A DNA stretch of 57,667 nucleotides from Chromera velia (Eukaryota; Sar; Chromeraceae), in NCBI GenBank assembly GCA_018398765.1, contig JAHBMJ010000598.1:67471-125137 (forward strand), written 5' to 3'. The notes beneath the pieces are model-generated. The model had not been told where the DNA came from, searched no databases, and saw only the letters and a list, made by a program, of their open reading frames with translations. Position 1 is the first letter of the stretch. Every line of letters begins with the position of its first letter. This document shows, one piece after another, positions 1 to 10,945 of this stretch. A program made the translations under genes and the position numbers.

Positions 1-266
1 GGGGGGGGGGGCAGCGAGATAAGAGACAAGGTGTGTGAGGAGGGGGATGGAGCAGGATGGAATACGGGAATGAAAACAGTCAGTAGCAGAAGAGTTCGCA
101 GGCCGACGGCGAAACTTGGCGTCCGGTTTATCTGCCTGTCATCTTCTGTGTTTTTGTCTTTTGGTCATGCCGTGATTGTGAAACCTTCTGTTTGTTCCCT
201 TGACACACGAGGCAATGCGCAAAATTGGATGTTGGTTTGTTTGACCTCTTCATCTCAGTAGAAAGG

Positions 267-383
267 AAAGGAGCGAGGAAGGAAGGAAGGGAGGGAGGGA
301 GGGAGGGAGGGAGGGACGGAGGGACGGAGGAAGGAAGGGAGGGAGGAAGGAAGGACGGGAGGGAGGGAGGGAGGAAGGAAAAG
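267..383. repeat. GGGA/GGAA microsatellite
   Basis: Imperfect tetranucleotide array of GGGA and GGAA units, purine-rich on the plus strand. The same repeat class forms the large array at the other end of the window. Confidence 0.9.
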
Positions 384-745
384 GAAACTCAAGGAGAGCG
401 CGTATTTATCCATGGATCAATGAATGATTCAATGAATAACAGGATCGATGGATTGAATGAGAGGCATGTAAACGAATGGATGGGAGGGAGAAACGCATTA
501 TGTGTGTATGACTGAATGAATGCAGGTCAGATTTGGAGGGCGTAACGGCAATGCCGGTGAGTTCCCTCCTCCAAATCCGTTTCTGTGAATATCTGCTCCA
601 AGAAGATCTTCTTTCTGTCTTTTTTTGTCTTTCTATTTGGGGAAGGGCACTGCCCCAACCGACAGGTTTGCACCCCGTCCGTCCAGCTTTCTTTTGTGCG
701 GCGTGTTATGCATGAGGATGCTTGAGCGACCACATTTCCTTCCTT

Positions 746-769
746 TTTCTCTCTCTCTCTGTCTGTCTG

Positions 770-834
<65 letters not shown>

Positions 835-847
835 CTCTTTCTCTCTT

Positions 848-880
<33 letters not shown>

Positions 881-924
881 CTGTGTCTGTGTCTGTTTGT
901 GTGTGTGTGTGTGTGTGTGTGCAC
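746..924. repeat. (CT)n followed by (GT)n compound microsatellite
   Basis: Pyrimidine tract of CT, CTGT and CTTT units that changes at about 866 into a GT tract. It is open in several frames only because of its composition. Confidence 0.95.
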
Positions 925-1160
925 CGTTCGGTCCTCTGCGGATATGCTGCCGGCCTGGGTGCAATGCCAACGCATGTACACTGTCACTCCTCTCTCTGTC
1001 GGCCTCTTCTCTCTTCTACACGGGGCGACTGGTGCATGCGCTCTCAGACATTTGTCTTCTACAAGGTGAGTGTTTGTCCTTGATGCTCTTTGCCTGTTTG
1101 TGTGTGTTTTTCGTCCTTTCAGCCCCCACTTTCTTCTGTGTGTTTTTCTTTCATTATGCA

Positions 1161-1165
<5 letters not shown>

Positions 1166-1202
<37 letters not shown>

Positions 1203-1227
1203 CCTCCCTCTCTCTCTCCCTCTCCCT

Positions 1228-1259
<32 letters not shown>

Positions 1260-1640
1260 GTCCCTCCCTCTCTCTCCCTCTCCCTCTCTCTCTCTTTCTC
1301 TCTGTGTGTGTCAGAGTGTGTGTGTGTGTGTGTGTCTGCCAGTCTCTCTAGCTGCCTTCCTTGCTCGTTTGCCTTCTTGCTTCCTCCGTCCCTCCCCCCC
1401 GCCCTTTCTTCCTTTCTCGCTTCTTCTTTTGCCCTTCCTTCCCTTCCTTCCTTCCTTCCTTGCTCCATCCGTTTCCCGGTTCTTCTCTCTCTCCCTCCCT
1501 TCCTCTTCTTTTCAATGTTTCCGTGGGACAGACTTCTTCTAATGGGCCTCGTTCTTTCTTCTTCGCTTTCTGTCTCCACTCTCCTTTCTCCCTCCCTCCC
1601 TCCCTCCCTCCCTCCCTATCTTTTCCCACGGCCTCTTGCT
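1166..1640. repeat. CT-rich compound microsatellite
   Basis: (CT)n with CCCTCT interruptions, a short GT tract near 1303-1335, then CCTT and CCCT units up to about 1620. Low-complexity pyrimidine-rich DNA. Confidence 0.9.
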
Positions 1641-2786
1641 CTCTCGTCCTTCCTCCTTTCCTTCGGTGCAGAACAGCAAAAGACTGGATGAATTCACGGG
1701 GGCATCTGCTGCGACTCTGGAGTCAGTCGATCAGTGTATGAAATAGAAATAGGACCCATGAACGTGTGCTGACTGACTGATTTCTTGGTGCGTAGGGCTC
1801 CGCTTGGTGTGCGCATTTTCTTTTTTGTACGTGCGCTTTCCTTGTGATGGATGGAACGATCTGGACGACTGAGGGAAGTTGGCCTTCCTCCTGCACGCGG
1901 CATTTCTCTTGCTTGTTGAAGCCGTGACCATGTTCTGGATCATTTGATGTGGGCTGACTTTTTCTTCCTTGCGTGTACGCCTGCATGCATGCCTACAAGT
2001 CTTTTTTGCTCCCTTTTGATGGATTTATGTGCAGGGCGACCCTGCTCAAGTTGACAAGCTGACCGCCGAATTCTCTGTGACCAGCAACGTCGAAGTGCAA
2101 CTTTATTGATTGTTGAAAACCCATTTGTTGGAGCAGTGCATTCAGCACTGCATTGATCGCCCGTTCTACACTTAAGGTGTTGTTGTAAAAGCTTGAGTCT
2201 AGGCTTGAGTCTAGTAGAGTTATAGCTCCAAGAAAGAATCTGATTATCTGAATAAAAGTGTTTTGCTGTTGAAAGTAAGATGATGTCATGATGAACTTGA
2301 AGTTGTCAAGTTGAACACAGTAAGTCAGTATTAATATGAATAACTAGATTAATAATGATTCAATAACAGTAAGTGTGATCTGTAACGTTATTTCTACAAT
2401 AAAGTCTGCCCTGGTACCAGTGACTAGTCCTCCGTTTTGATTGATTTTGATTGATTGATATGTTCCGCCCTAGGGCCTTCCCGCTATGTCCATTAAAAGT
2501 TAGGCTAAAACTTAGAACTTTAAAACTTTTTTGACTTTAAAACTTTCAAGTTAGATCTAGATCAAATTAAATAAGGAACCGTATCACGCAATAATAAACA
2601 TTGTAGGGTTCTTTCCTAGGTTCTTTTACCTGAAAGAACCTCGTTAAAGAACAGTTAAAAAATTATATGTTGAAAAACTTCTATAAGGTGAATCATGATT
2701 TAGAATCAAAGTCAGAACTTCATTTCACAAGAGTCACACTAGGAGTCACAACTTATGGCTTGACTTATAGTTTTAGATTAGTCTGT

Positions 2787-2882
2787 AGGATAGGATAGGA
2801 TAGGATTTATGTTTCAGGTCACCCTGCGGTCCACTACCAGGCCTCGACTTGCACCATTGAGAGGGCGCTCTAGAGGCAGATA
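2787..2882 (-). repeat. Dispersed repeat with (CCTAT)n tail, copy 1
   Basis: About 95 bp closely related to 37471-37571. Both copies have a tandem GGATA tract followed by a conserved body containing GGTCCACT, TCGACTTGCACC and GAGAGGGCGCTCTAGAGGC. Read on the minus strand, the body comes first and ends in a short simple-repeat tail (CCTAT)n. That is the structure expected of the 3' end of a SINE or a 5'-truncated LINE, an inference from structure only. No convincing tRNA-like promoter boxes were found. Confidence 0.6.
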
Positions 2883-3919
2883 ACTTAAAACTGCAAATAC
2901 CTCAAAACTTGAACCTGTAAACTTTATTCCCCTTTAACTAAAACTTTAAAAATCATAGCACTAGTCATAGCATATAGTCAAAGACTTTGCATTAATAATT
3001 CTATGCCTTAATTGTATCCATTAATAATTAAAAACTCTCTTTTATAATTATCGTATTTATAATTATCGTATTCAATTATATGTAATGACTCTTCACGTTC
3101 TGTGACGCTTAGTAGTGTGAGGCTTTCATAGGCTCTCAATTTTTGTCAGGTTCAGTTCATTACAGAATGACACAAGATACTTGCACCGACTGCCGCCGAG
3201 CATGAATCTTCAGAAACGTTTTCAGAAGGTAGTCCAGCGCGACTCAAGCACTAACACGAAATGACAACATGACTGAACACAAAACGGCTGGACGGCTTCG
3301 AGTCAAAAGAAACGTTTTTCGACAGATTTGCATGTACCTTTCAAATTTGATCGACTGCATGGTTGTTTTGAACTTGAATTCTTCTTGCACGAAGAAAGAG
3401 GATCAGGCCCAGAACAAAGATAGAGGCTTTCTCTTCTCCCCTTCTTCTGTAGCAAGAGAAGGGTGGAGGAGGGTAAGCCTTGGTCTTTCTCCCGGCTCCG
3501 TCTCAAGTCTTCCTTCTTAAATAGTGAAGTTTCCCTCATTGACTCTCTTGATGACAAGACTCGTCAGCAGCATCACTCACTCACTGGCTCATGTACCGTT
3601 TGAAGTTCACGCACCTGGACAAGCAAAGCAAGCACTCACTCACTCACGCTCACGCACAGTCTCATCTCGAGACCACAAGGCACCAAGACTGGAGCGGATC
3701 CATCGCTGGCTCCACTCAACTGCCACCGCCCTCTGCAGTAGCAGCAGTACCTCCCTCCCTCCCGTTGCGGATCAACCGCGCGTCTCCGGAAGTCAAACCT
3801 CTCCTCTCCTCTCTTCTCCCAAAAAGTGAATTCATTCTCTCAAGGACACGCCATGCACCTCTGTAAAGTCATCACCTCTGTAAAGTCATCACCCCTGTCA
3901 AGTCTCCAGAATTAAGTGT
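2883..3919. other. Intergenic, AT-rich then mixed composition
   Basis: AT-rich to about 3260, then a more balanced stretch downstream of the minus-strand gene that ends at 3920. It probably includes that gene's 3' untranslated region. Nothing coding could be supported. Confidence 0.5.
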
Positions 3920-6739
3920 TTACTGGCATCCGCAGCTGGTCCCGGAGACGTCGCACTGGTAGAACTGTCCGATGGGGCACATCACGGGGGTGGCGGCGGG
4001 GCCAGAGGAGGTGGGGGGGGTGGAACCGGAGGGGATGTCATAGGTGTAGTCCTGAGCGGGGTAGGAAGGGACGGAAGAGGGGCCCTTCTTGGTGGGTGCT
4101 GCGAGGATGGGAGCCTTCTTGGGAGGGGGGGACTTCTTGGGTGCGGGGGTGACATAAGTCTTTGCGATGGGGAAGAAGGTTGTGGGTGTCACCTTCTTCA
4201 CAACCGGAGGGGGGGACTTGGTGGGCTCCTGCATGACAGGAATGTAGACGGGGACGACGATGGGGCCGGCGGGGACGTGGTGGTGGGAGTGGGGTCCCAG
4301 AGCTGCACTCAGTCAGTCAGGAGGCAGAAATAAATCAAGAGGTCACTTGGTCAGTACCTTTCATTTCTGTACGTACAACCACTCTTCTTGAGGGAAGAGG
4401 CTCGAGGAAAGAGAAAAGGGCTCCGAAAAACGTCGCATGCGAAACACATTGAACAAGCACAAACAGGTACAAGCTCAAACAAGTACAAGCACAAACAGAT
4501 ACAAGCACACACAGGTACAGGCACAAACAGGTACAAGCACACACAGGTACAGGCACAAGCAGGTACAAGCACAAGCAGGTACAAGCACAAACAGATACAA
4601 GCACACATAGGTACAAGCACAAAATGGTACAAGCACAAACTAATACAAGCACAAACTGGTACAAGCACACACAGGTACAAGCACACACAGGTACAAGCAC
4701 ACACAGGTACAAGCACAAACTGGTACAAGCACAAACTGGTACAAGCACAAACTGGTGCAAGCACCACAGGTACATGCACACACAGGTACAAGCACACACA
4801 GGTACAAGCACACACAGGTACAAGCACAAACAAGTACAAGCACAAACAGGTACAAGCACAAACAGGTACAAGCACACACAGGTACAAGCAGACACAGGTA
4901 CAAGCACACACAGGTACAAGCACACACAGGTACAAGCACAAGCAGGTACAAGCACAAGCAGGTACAAGCACAAGCAGGTACAAGCACAAACTGGTACAAG
5001 CACACACAGGTACAAGCACAAGCAGGTACAAGCACAAGCAGGTACAAGCACAAACTGGTACAAGCACAAACAGGTACAAGCACACACAGGTACAAGCACA
5101 CACAGGTACAAGCACAAGCAGGTACAAGCACAAGCAGGTACAAGCACAAACCGGTACAAGCACAAACCGGTACCAGCACAAACCGGTACCAGCACAAACC
5201 GGTACCAGCACAAGCAGGTACAAGCACAAGCAGGTACAAGCACAAGCAGGTACACGCACAAACAGGTACAAGCAGAAGCAGGAACAAGCACACGCAGGTA
5301 CAAGCACAAGCAGGTACAAGCACAAGCAGGTACAAGCACAAACTGGTACAAGCACAAACTGGTACAAGCACACACAGCTACAAGCACACACAGGTACAAG
5401 CACACACAGGTACAAGCACAAGCAGGTACAAGCACAAACCGGTATAAGGACAAGCAGGTACAAGCACAAACCGGTATCAGCACAAGCAGGTACAAGCACA
5501 AGCAGGTACAAGCACAAGCAGGTACAAGCACACGCAGGTACAAGCACAAGCAGGTACAAGCACAAGCAGGTACAAGCACAAACAGGTACAAGCACAAGCA
5601 GGTACAAGCACAAACCGGTACAAGCACAAGCAGGTACAAGCACAAGCAGGTACAAGCACAAGCAGGTACAAGCACAAGCAGGTACAAGCACACACAGGTA
5701 CAAGCACAAACAGGTACAAGCACAAGCAGGTACAAGCACAATACAAGCACAAGCAGGTACAAGCACAAACCGGTACAAGCACAAGCAGGTACAAGCACAA
5801 ACCGGTACAAGCACAAGCAGGTACAAGCACAAATAGGTACAAGCACAAGCAGGTACAAGCACAAGCAGCTACAAGCACAAACAGGTACAAGCACAAGCCG
5901 GTACAAGCACAAGCAGGTACAAGCACAAGCAGGTACAAGCACAAACAGGTACAAGCACAAACAGGTACAAGCACGAACAGGTACAAGCACACACAGGTAC
6001 AAGCACAAGCAGGTACAAGCACAAGCAGGTACAAGCACACACAGGTACAAGCACAAGCAGGTACAAGCACAAAATGGTACAAGCACAAACTAATACAAGC
6101 ACAAAGTGGTACAAGCACAAGCAGGCACAAGCACAAGCAGGTACAAGCACCACAGGTACATGCACACACAGGTACAAGCACAAGCAGGTACAAGCACAAA
6201 CAGGTAAAAGCACAAACAGGTACAAGCACAAGCAGGTACCAGCACAAACAGGTACAAGCACAAGCAGGTACAAGCACCAGCAGGTACAAGCACAAACAGG
6301 TAAAAGCACAAACAGGTACAAGCACAAACAGGTACAAGCACAAACAGGTACAAGCACACACAGGTACAAGCACAAGCAGGCACAAGCATAAACAAGTACA
6401 CAGCCACAAGCAAACGTGTTCGGGCGCCAAGGTGCCAGCGGGTTGTACACGTCAACGCACAAGTCGACTTGGACATATTGATACAAATGTACTGGTCTTA
6501 CCTCTGAGGGGAGCGGAGGTAGTGTCAGCGGCGACCTCGGGGTCAGCGAAGGCTGCAGACGGACATGGAGAGCAGCGTGATTTGAACAACAACTGATGAT
6601 TGCAAGTATGGGCGGAAAAGCTTGCAACTGATTGGGCAGTGCGTTCGAGGAGCAAAGATACTGAATGGAGACGGTGTCGATTAAACTAGACGAACTTACC
6701 GCAAGCGACGCCGGCAGCGAGAGCGAGGAAGGACTTCAT
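3920..6739 (-). CDS. Small secreted Pro/Lys-rich protein with a Cys-containing tail, three exons
   Basis: Exons on the minus strand are 6700-6739, 6502-6552 and 3920-4302. They join in frame to 474 nt (157 residues plus TAA). Exon 1 starts with ATG and encodes a signal peptide (MKSFLALAAGVACAFA, likely cut before DPEV). The mature part is rich in Pro, Lys, Thr and Ser with repeated SPPP/KKSPP-type segments. It ends in a short tail with four cysteines (MCPIGQFYQC...SCGCQ). Splice sites are GTAAG at both donors and TGCAG at both acceptors. Intron 1 is 147 nt. Intron 2 is 2,199 nt and consists almost entirely of a 16-bp minisatellite. The family is not recognised. Composition suggests a secreted or wall/matrix protein (inference). 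It is head to head with the CAP-domain gene at 7557, which also starts with an MKS-type signal peptide. Confidence 0.8.
4450..6402. repeat. 16-bp minisatellite inside intron 2 of the secreted-protein gene
   Basis: About 120 tandem units of GGTACAAGCACAMRCA, with mostly single-base variants at positions 12-16 (CACACA, CAAACA, CAAGCA, CAAACT, CAAACC). Because 16 is not a multiple of 3, the array reads as 16-residue repeats and stays open over long stretches in several frames on both strands. Those frames (HKQVQAQ-type or VLVPVCACTCLCLYL-type) are artefacts. Variant types occur in runs, which suggests local amplification. Near-identical blocks at about 4618-4650 and 6065-6095 (with an unusual AAAATGG unit) point to segmental duplication within the array. 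Confidence 0.95.
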
Positions 6740-7556
6740 CTTGGCCGGTTGTTGAGATGAGAAAGAGTGTCGCTGCAACAAGAAGAGCGGGAAAGATGGT
6801 GAAGGCAGGAGTGATGGATTTCAGGAAAGGATCACGAGTCAGCTTGCAACACTTGAAAAAGGATTGTCAACAAACTCACCGAGATTCGATCGGAGAAAGT
6901 GCGCTTGTCGCAGGCAGTAAGGACACTTGGATGAACTCACTTAGGGGGCTCGTTTTAAACAAACAAACGATTAATGCGTGAGAACAGGGAGGTCGGTGAC
7001 AAGCTCTTTGAACTCTCGATCTACACAAGGAAACAAAATCTGCATGTGCATGTGGTGAATAGGAGATAGCCGAATAGAGTGCATGCAACTCACGAAAATC
7101 GGCTATCGCTTAATTTGAAGCTATCCGCGGCCCCGGCCGCGGCCGCGTGCCCCATTAGAGCCTGGGCCGGGACCGGCCATCCGTGGAACTCAAACACACT
7201 GCGCGGTATACTAGGCATACCATGGGCATACCCCCCAAAAAAATCAGAAAAAACATGCAATCATCAGAAAAAAACCCGCGTGGGCCTCCCAAAATTAGAA
7301 ACGGCACGTGCTCCAAAATTAAATTTCTGCTTGTGAATTCGATCCCTGTTCGCAGTCGCTCAGCCCAGAGCTTTCTTCTTTCAAGTGTCGTTTTGTACCC
7401 AGAGCTCCAGCATTTTCGTGCGCGATCTGCTCCTTGATCTGGTCTGGTTGTGCGATTGTGCTGTTTGAACTTGCCAGGTTCTTGACGTACCGGAGACGGC
7501 AATTCAAGAGATCCAATTTAAATTTTCCTTCTGATTCTTTTGTGAAGTTTGGAAGG
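6740..7556. promoter_or_regulatory. Shared intergenic region between two divergent secreted-protein genes
   Basis: 817 bp between the start codons of the minus-strand gene (6739) and the CAP-domain gene (7557). It contains an inverted pair GATAGCCGA / TCGGCTATC (about 7063-7107) that could form a hairpin, a TGCATGCA-like motif in its loop near 7080, and a strongly GC-rich palindromic tract (CCGCGG, GGCCGCGGCC) near 7127-7147. No TATA box is clear. A bidirectional promoter is inferred from arrangement only. The GC-rich block may be an inserted repeat. Confidence 0.4.
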
Positions 7557-10500
7557 ATGAAGTCCCTTCTGGTCCTTGTGCCCCTTCTCGTGGGCTCCGG
7601 CGTCGCACAAGTGACCGAAGAGATGAAGGAGGCTCTGCTCAAAGCGCACAATACTCTTCGCTGCATGTGAGTCCGCTCTTACGGAAAGGATACGAACAAA
7701 TCCTGAGCCCTTCCGTCTCCTTCCCCCCTACTGAACTGAGAGTCATTTTAAGACACTTGTTTTCCGCACCCCTCACTGATTTTGCTGCAGGCATGGGGCG
7801 CCTCCCCTTGTTTGGGACGACTGTGTAGCAGCAAACGCACAGGAATGGGCAAACACGGGAACGTGGGGTCATGCGCCGTCCTCCTCTATTACGGGATGTG
7901 CGGGGCCTTCCTACGAAAACATGGCACGCGCCTTCACTGACCAGAAGGAGGCAGTCACTGCCTGGTATGGCACGGCATCGACTGCCCATTTCAAGGCGAT
8001 CGTCTGGAAGGGAGCGACAAAACTCGGGTGCGGTTTCAACAAAAGCGCCGCCAGTATTCTGGTTTGCAGGTATAAAGGCGGCGACACACCCAGCTGTAAC
8101 ACGCCAAACACGCCAGGTGGGTAAAAAGGCAGGAGATGGCATCCCAGGGCCTTCGTTACTTCCTTCATTCTTCTGCTTTCTTCGCTCTTCTTCAGGAAAT
8201 CAGGGCAGAACGGTCTCGCAATATTTCGATGATCAGTGCTCTTCATTGTGTTTTGTTGGCAGCAAGGCAGATGCGGGTTCACGAGAAGGGCGTCTGTGGT
8301 TATGACGATTGCTGGACGTGCGTGCCTCTGCAGGATGCGAGCAGGGGAACGTGCTTCCTCACAATGGGAAGGACAAGGCGCAGTGCGAAGCTGAGAGCTC
8401 GGGTGAGTTTGTCAGGTTGTACATTGGCTGCCTTTTCTCTTCAAGTTTTTTCCCCGTCGTTTCGACCTCACATTACTCTTATACCGGACATTCCATCTGA
8501 ATGCGACCTCAAGTTTGGTTTTTTAGCTCCGGTGTGCAAAGGCGAAGGAAGACGGGGAGAATCTCTTTTTTTGTTCACAGGACAACCGGCAGAAATAAAG
8601 AAATCGAAGTAGGCTCACTCTTTCGCCCTCTCTGTATATGCACAGCTTTCCGCTTCACTCACAAGGACCTGAACGGTCTCGCTCGACACACTTGGTGTGC
8701 GCTTGTTCGCAGCAAGGCATCTGCATTCCTCTGCATGTCAGCAACTCCCCTTCCTCTTGACTTTCTGTCCTTCTGGTTGTGTGTACATCTGTCTGTCTGT
8801 GTTTCTCCTCTTCTCTCCTCTCCTCCCCTCAGGTGGGTCCTCTGACCTGCCTGCGTGGAAGGATCAGTGGGCACCTCTGTGGGCGAATGTCCCGACAGGC
8901 AGCCCTCCCGCCTCCGTGCCTCCCGAGAGCGTCCAGTGGCTGGTTGAGACCATCAAGAGCATCACCTGGGGGGGGTGGGAGGAGTACATCGATCAGAACG
9001 GACCCTCCGCACTCACTGCACAAGGCCCGCTTGCCGCAAAGGCACAGAGCGTGTTCCAAACTTACACTGGGGATGGTCCAGGCAGCAGCAGCAATGGGCT
9101 GATCGCGGGTGCTCTGGCTGCACGCGCACAGTGGGTGTATGCGGAGTCGTCTGCGTTGTCCCCGGAAGGAGAGCGTGCGCTGAATTTGCTCAAAATTTTG
9201 GGCGGGCCATTGGCAGAGAGCGAGAACTTTCCTATGTTTCTCTCCAATCTGACGGCATTCAGTGCCTACTGGACAGACCTGGGGCTGGACAGCCTCTCTC
9301 CCTCCTCCCCCCTCTACGTAGGGTCCTACGTTGACTCCTCCCTCGATGCAGCAGGGGGACCGCAACTTTTGTCGAATTCCTTCTGGGAGGACTTCAAGGG
9401 GGTCCTTTATGCTTTCCTGGAGGGCACTTTCAAGTCTCTTCTTGCGTACCTGCAGACACTCATCACACCCGAAAACTCTCAGGTCGGTCGCTCAGTCGAG
9501 AGAGAAGATGGAGTAAACGGCAATGGGGAGGCAGGGGACAGGTAGAGACGCGCGAAAGGAAAGGAAGGTTTTTCTCATCGACTGACTCCCTCTCGGTGCC
9601 TGCATGTCCTCTGTGACAGAAACTGTTTCTGTGCAGTATTCCTTTGCGTTTATGCTCGTGCCTGACAGCTCTGTCTCTCCTTTGTGTCTGTCTGCGGGCC
9701 TCAAAGGAAAGGAAATGGAACTCGCCTCCTTCCCTGTCTGCCGTGCCCTGCTCTTAGGTATGTCTCCACATTCTTCCTGTTTTCTCTGCTCTCTTGCAGT
9801 ACGCAGCTAAGGGCGCCAATGACATCTTTGCGTCTCTTCTCTCTCACACGCTCGGCAGAGATGTCGAAGCTCTGATAGAGCTTGAGAGCAGGGCGAAGTC
9901 CAAGAGAAAGAGCGCAGTCTCCAACCAAGTACACCCCAGCCCCTCTCCGTCTCCTGCCGTTTTGGAATTCGACAAGCGAGCCGAGAGAGAGGCGGGTGCA
10001 AAGGTAGTCGACGCATGGGCTCCTCTGTCTGCGAAGAGTGCCGCGTCGTTTGCCCAAACAGAAACCGTACACTCCCACACCCACTCTTCCAAGTCTCTCC
10101 CAGAACTCTATGGTCCCTGGTACCTCCCCCCTGTCCCCTCAAGTGCCTCTAGCGAGGGAGTGGCATCAGATGAAAGTATGAAGGTCGAAAGTCAGATGGC
10201 GTCGGTTGCAAAGGGCTCGATGGCTGCGGCCTCTTTCTTTGGGGGATTTGGGGATGGTCTTTTGCAGGGTTTGTTTTCTCTCCTGGCCGGTTGCTTTGAC
10301 CCCTCTGGGTTTGGGGGTCTGTTCCAAAATTTGATTGGGGGGCTGTTGAACCAATTTGCAGGGGGCATACTTGCACAGAACAGCTTTTTTGATTTGTTCC
10401 AAAATTTTCTTGGGGGCAATTTCCTGTCCATCATTCAACGCCTCTTCCAGACTTTCCTTCCCTTCTCTTTGATTCAACTAGAAGACCCCCGTCTCTCTGG

Positions 10501-10945
10501 CATCGTGAAGGAGGCCAGGAAGGAATTGGGGTTGACGGCCTTGAAAGAGGAGCGTCACGCCTCTCATGGCAGTCTGGTTGCGTTGTTTGTTGAGTCGTTT
10601 ATGTCCTCTGTAGGACCTGGGTTGAAGGATCACCATGACTTCGGGGACTTCTGCGATCGTGTGGCGAGGATGGCCATCACGGGGGCGAGGGGGGCCCTCT
10701 CTGCAGGGCTCCCCTACGTGACCCCCACGAACCTCGCGTTCTCAATCAATCAGGTGGCAATGCCCCATGCCGAGTCTGTCACCATGGGCATTTTTGCAGG
10801 AAGGGGGATGGGAGGGTCGTCTTACTCCTTTGCGCAGACAGCAGCAGCCTCTAGGAAGCATGCGACGGCGCTGGCTGAGAAGGCGACGCGATCACAGGGG
10901 AAGGGAGAAAGACTAGAGCATCCCGACCACTCTTCCATCATGTGA
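7557..10945 (+). CDS. Secreted CAP/SCP-domain (PR-1-like) protein with long C-terminal extension
   Basis: Exons 7557-7666, 7791-8116, 8334-8402, 8833-9482 and 9800-10945 join in frame to 2,301 nt (766 residues, stop TGA). The small third exon is the least certain, although its phase fits. Residues 1-18 are a signal peptide (MKSLLVLVPLLVGSGVAQ). Residues about 22-145 form a CAP domain: AHNTLR, HGAPPLVWDD, AQEWANTGTWGH, SYENMARAF, and a Cys pair near the end. The His and Glu typical of the CAP cavity are visible. The remaining roughly 600 residues are not recognised. They include a Phe/Gly/Leu-rich hydrophobic stretch (encoded about 10220-10480: FFGGFGDGLLQGLFSLL and similar) that could be membrane-associated. 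CAP proteins are secreted and act in lipid binding, defence or proteolysis-related roles. The role here is unknown. Confidence 0.82.

Larger units (their letters stand above)
1..2786. other. Repeat-rich intergenic sequence without a convincing gene
   Basis: The window opens with a G homopolymer and then runs through GGGA, CT and GT microsatellites (listed separately) to about 1640. From about 2000 on the DNA is AT-rich. Open frames here are by-products of low-complexity sequence (Ser/Leu, Glu/Arg or Cys/Val strings). A short cluster of AGGTTC-like motifs lies near 2608-2656 and resembles those flanking the elements at 36 and 50-52 kb. I see no gene. Confidence 0.6.

Noticed and set aside
625-1741. 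Several Ser/Leu-, Cys/Val- and Glu/Arg-rich open frames
   Set aside because: They are translations of CT, GT and GA microsatellites with no splice or start context.
4335-6627. Very long open frames on both strands (up to 583 codons) across the 16-bp repeat
   Set aside because: They are a consequence of a stop-free 16-bp unit, open in many frames, and lie in an intron whose flanking exons join perfectly.
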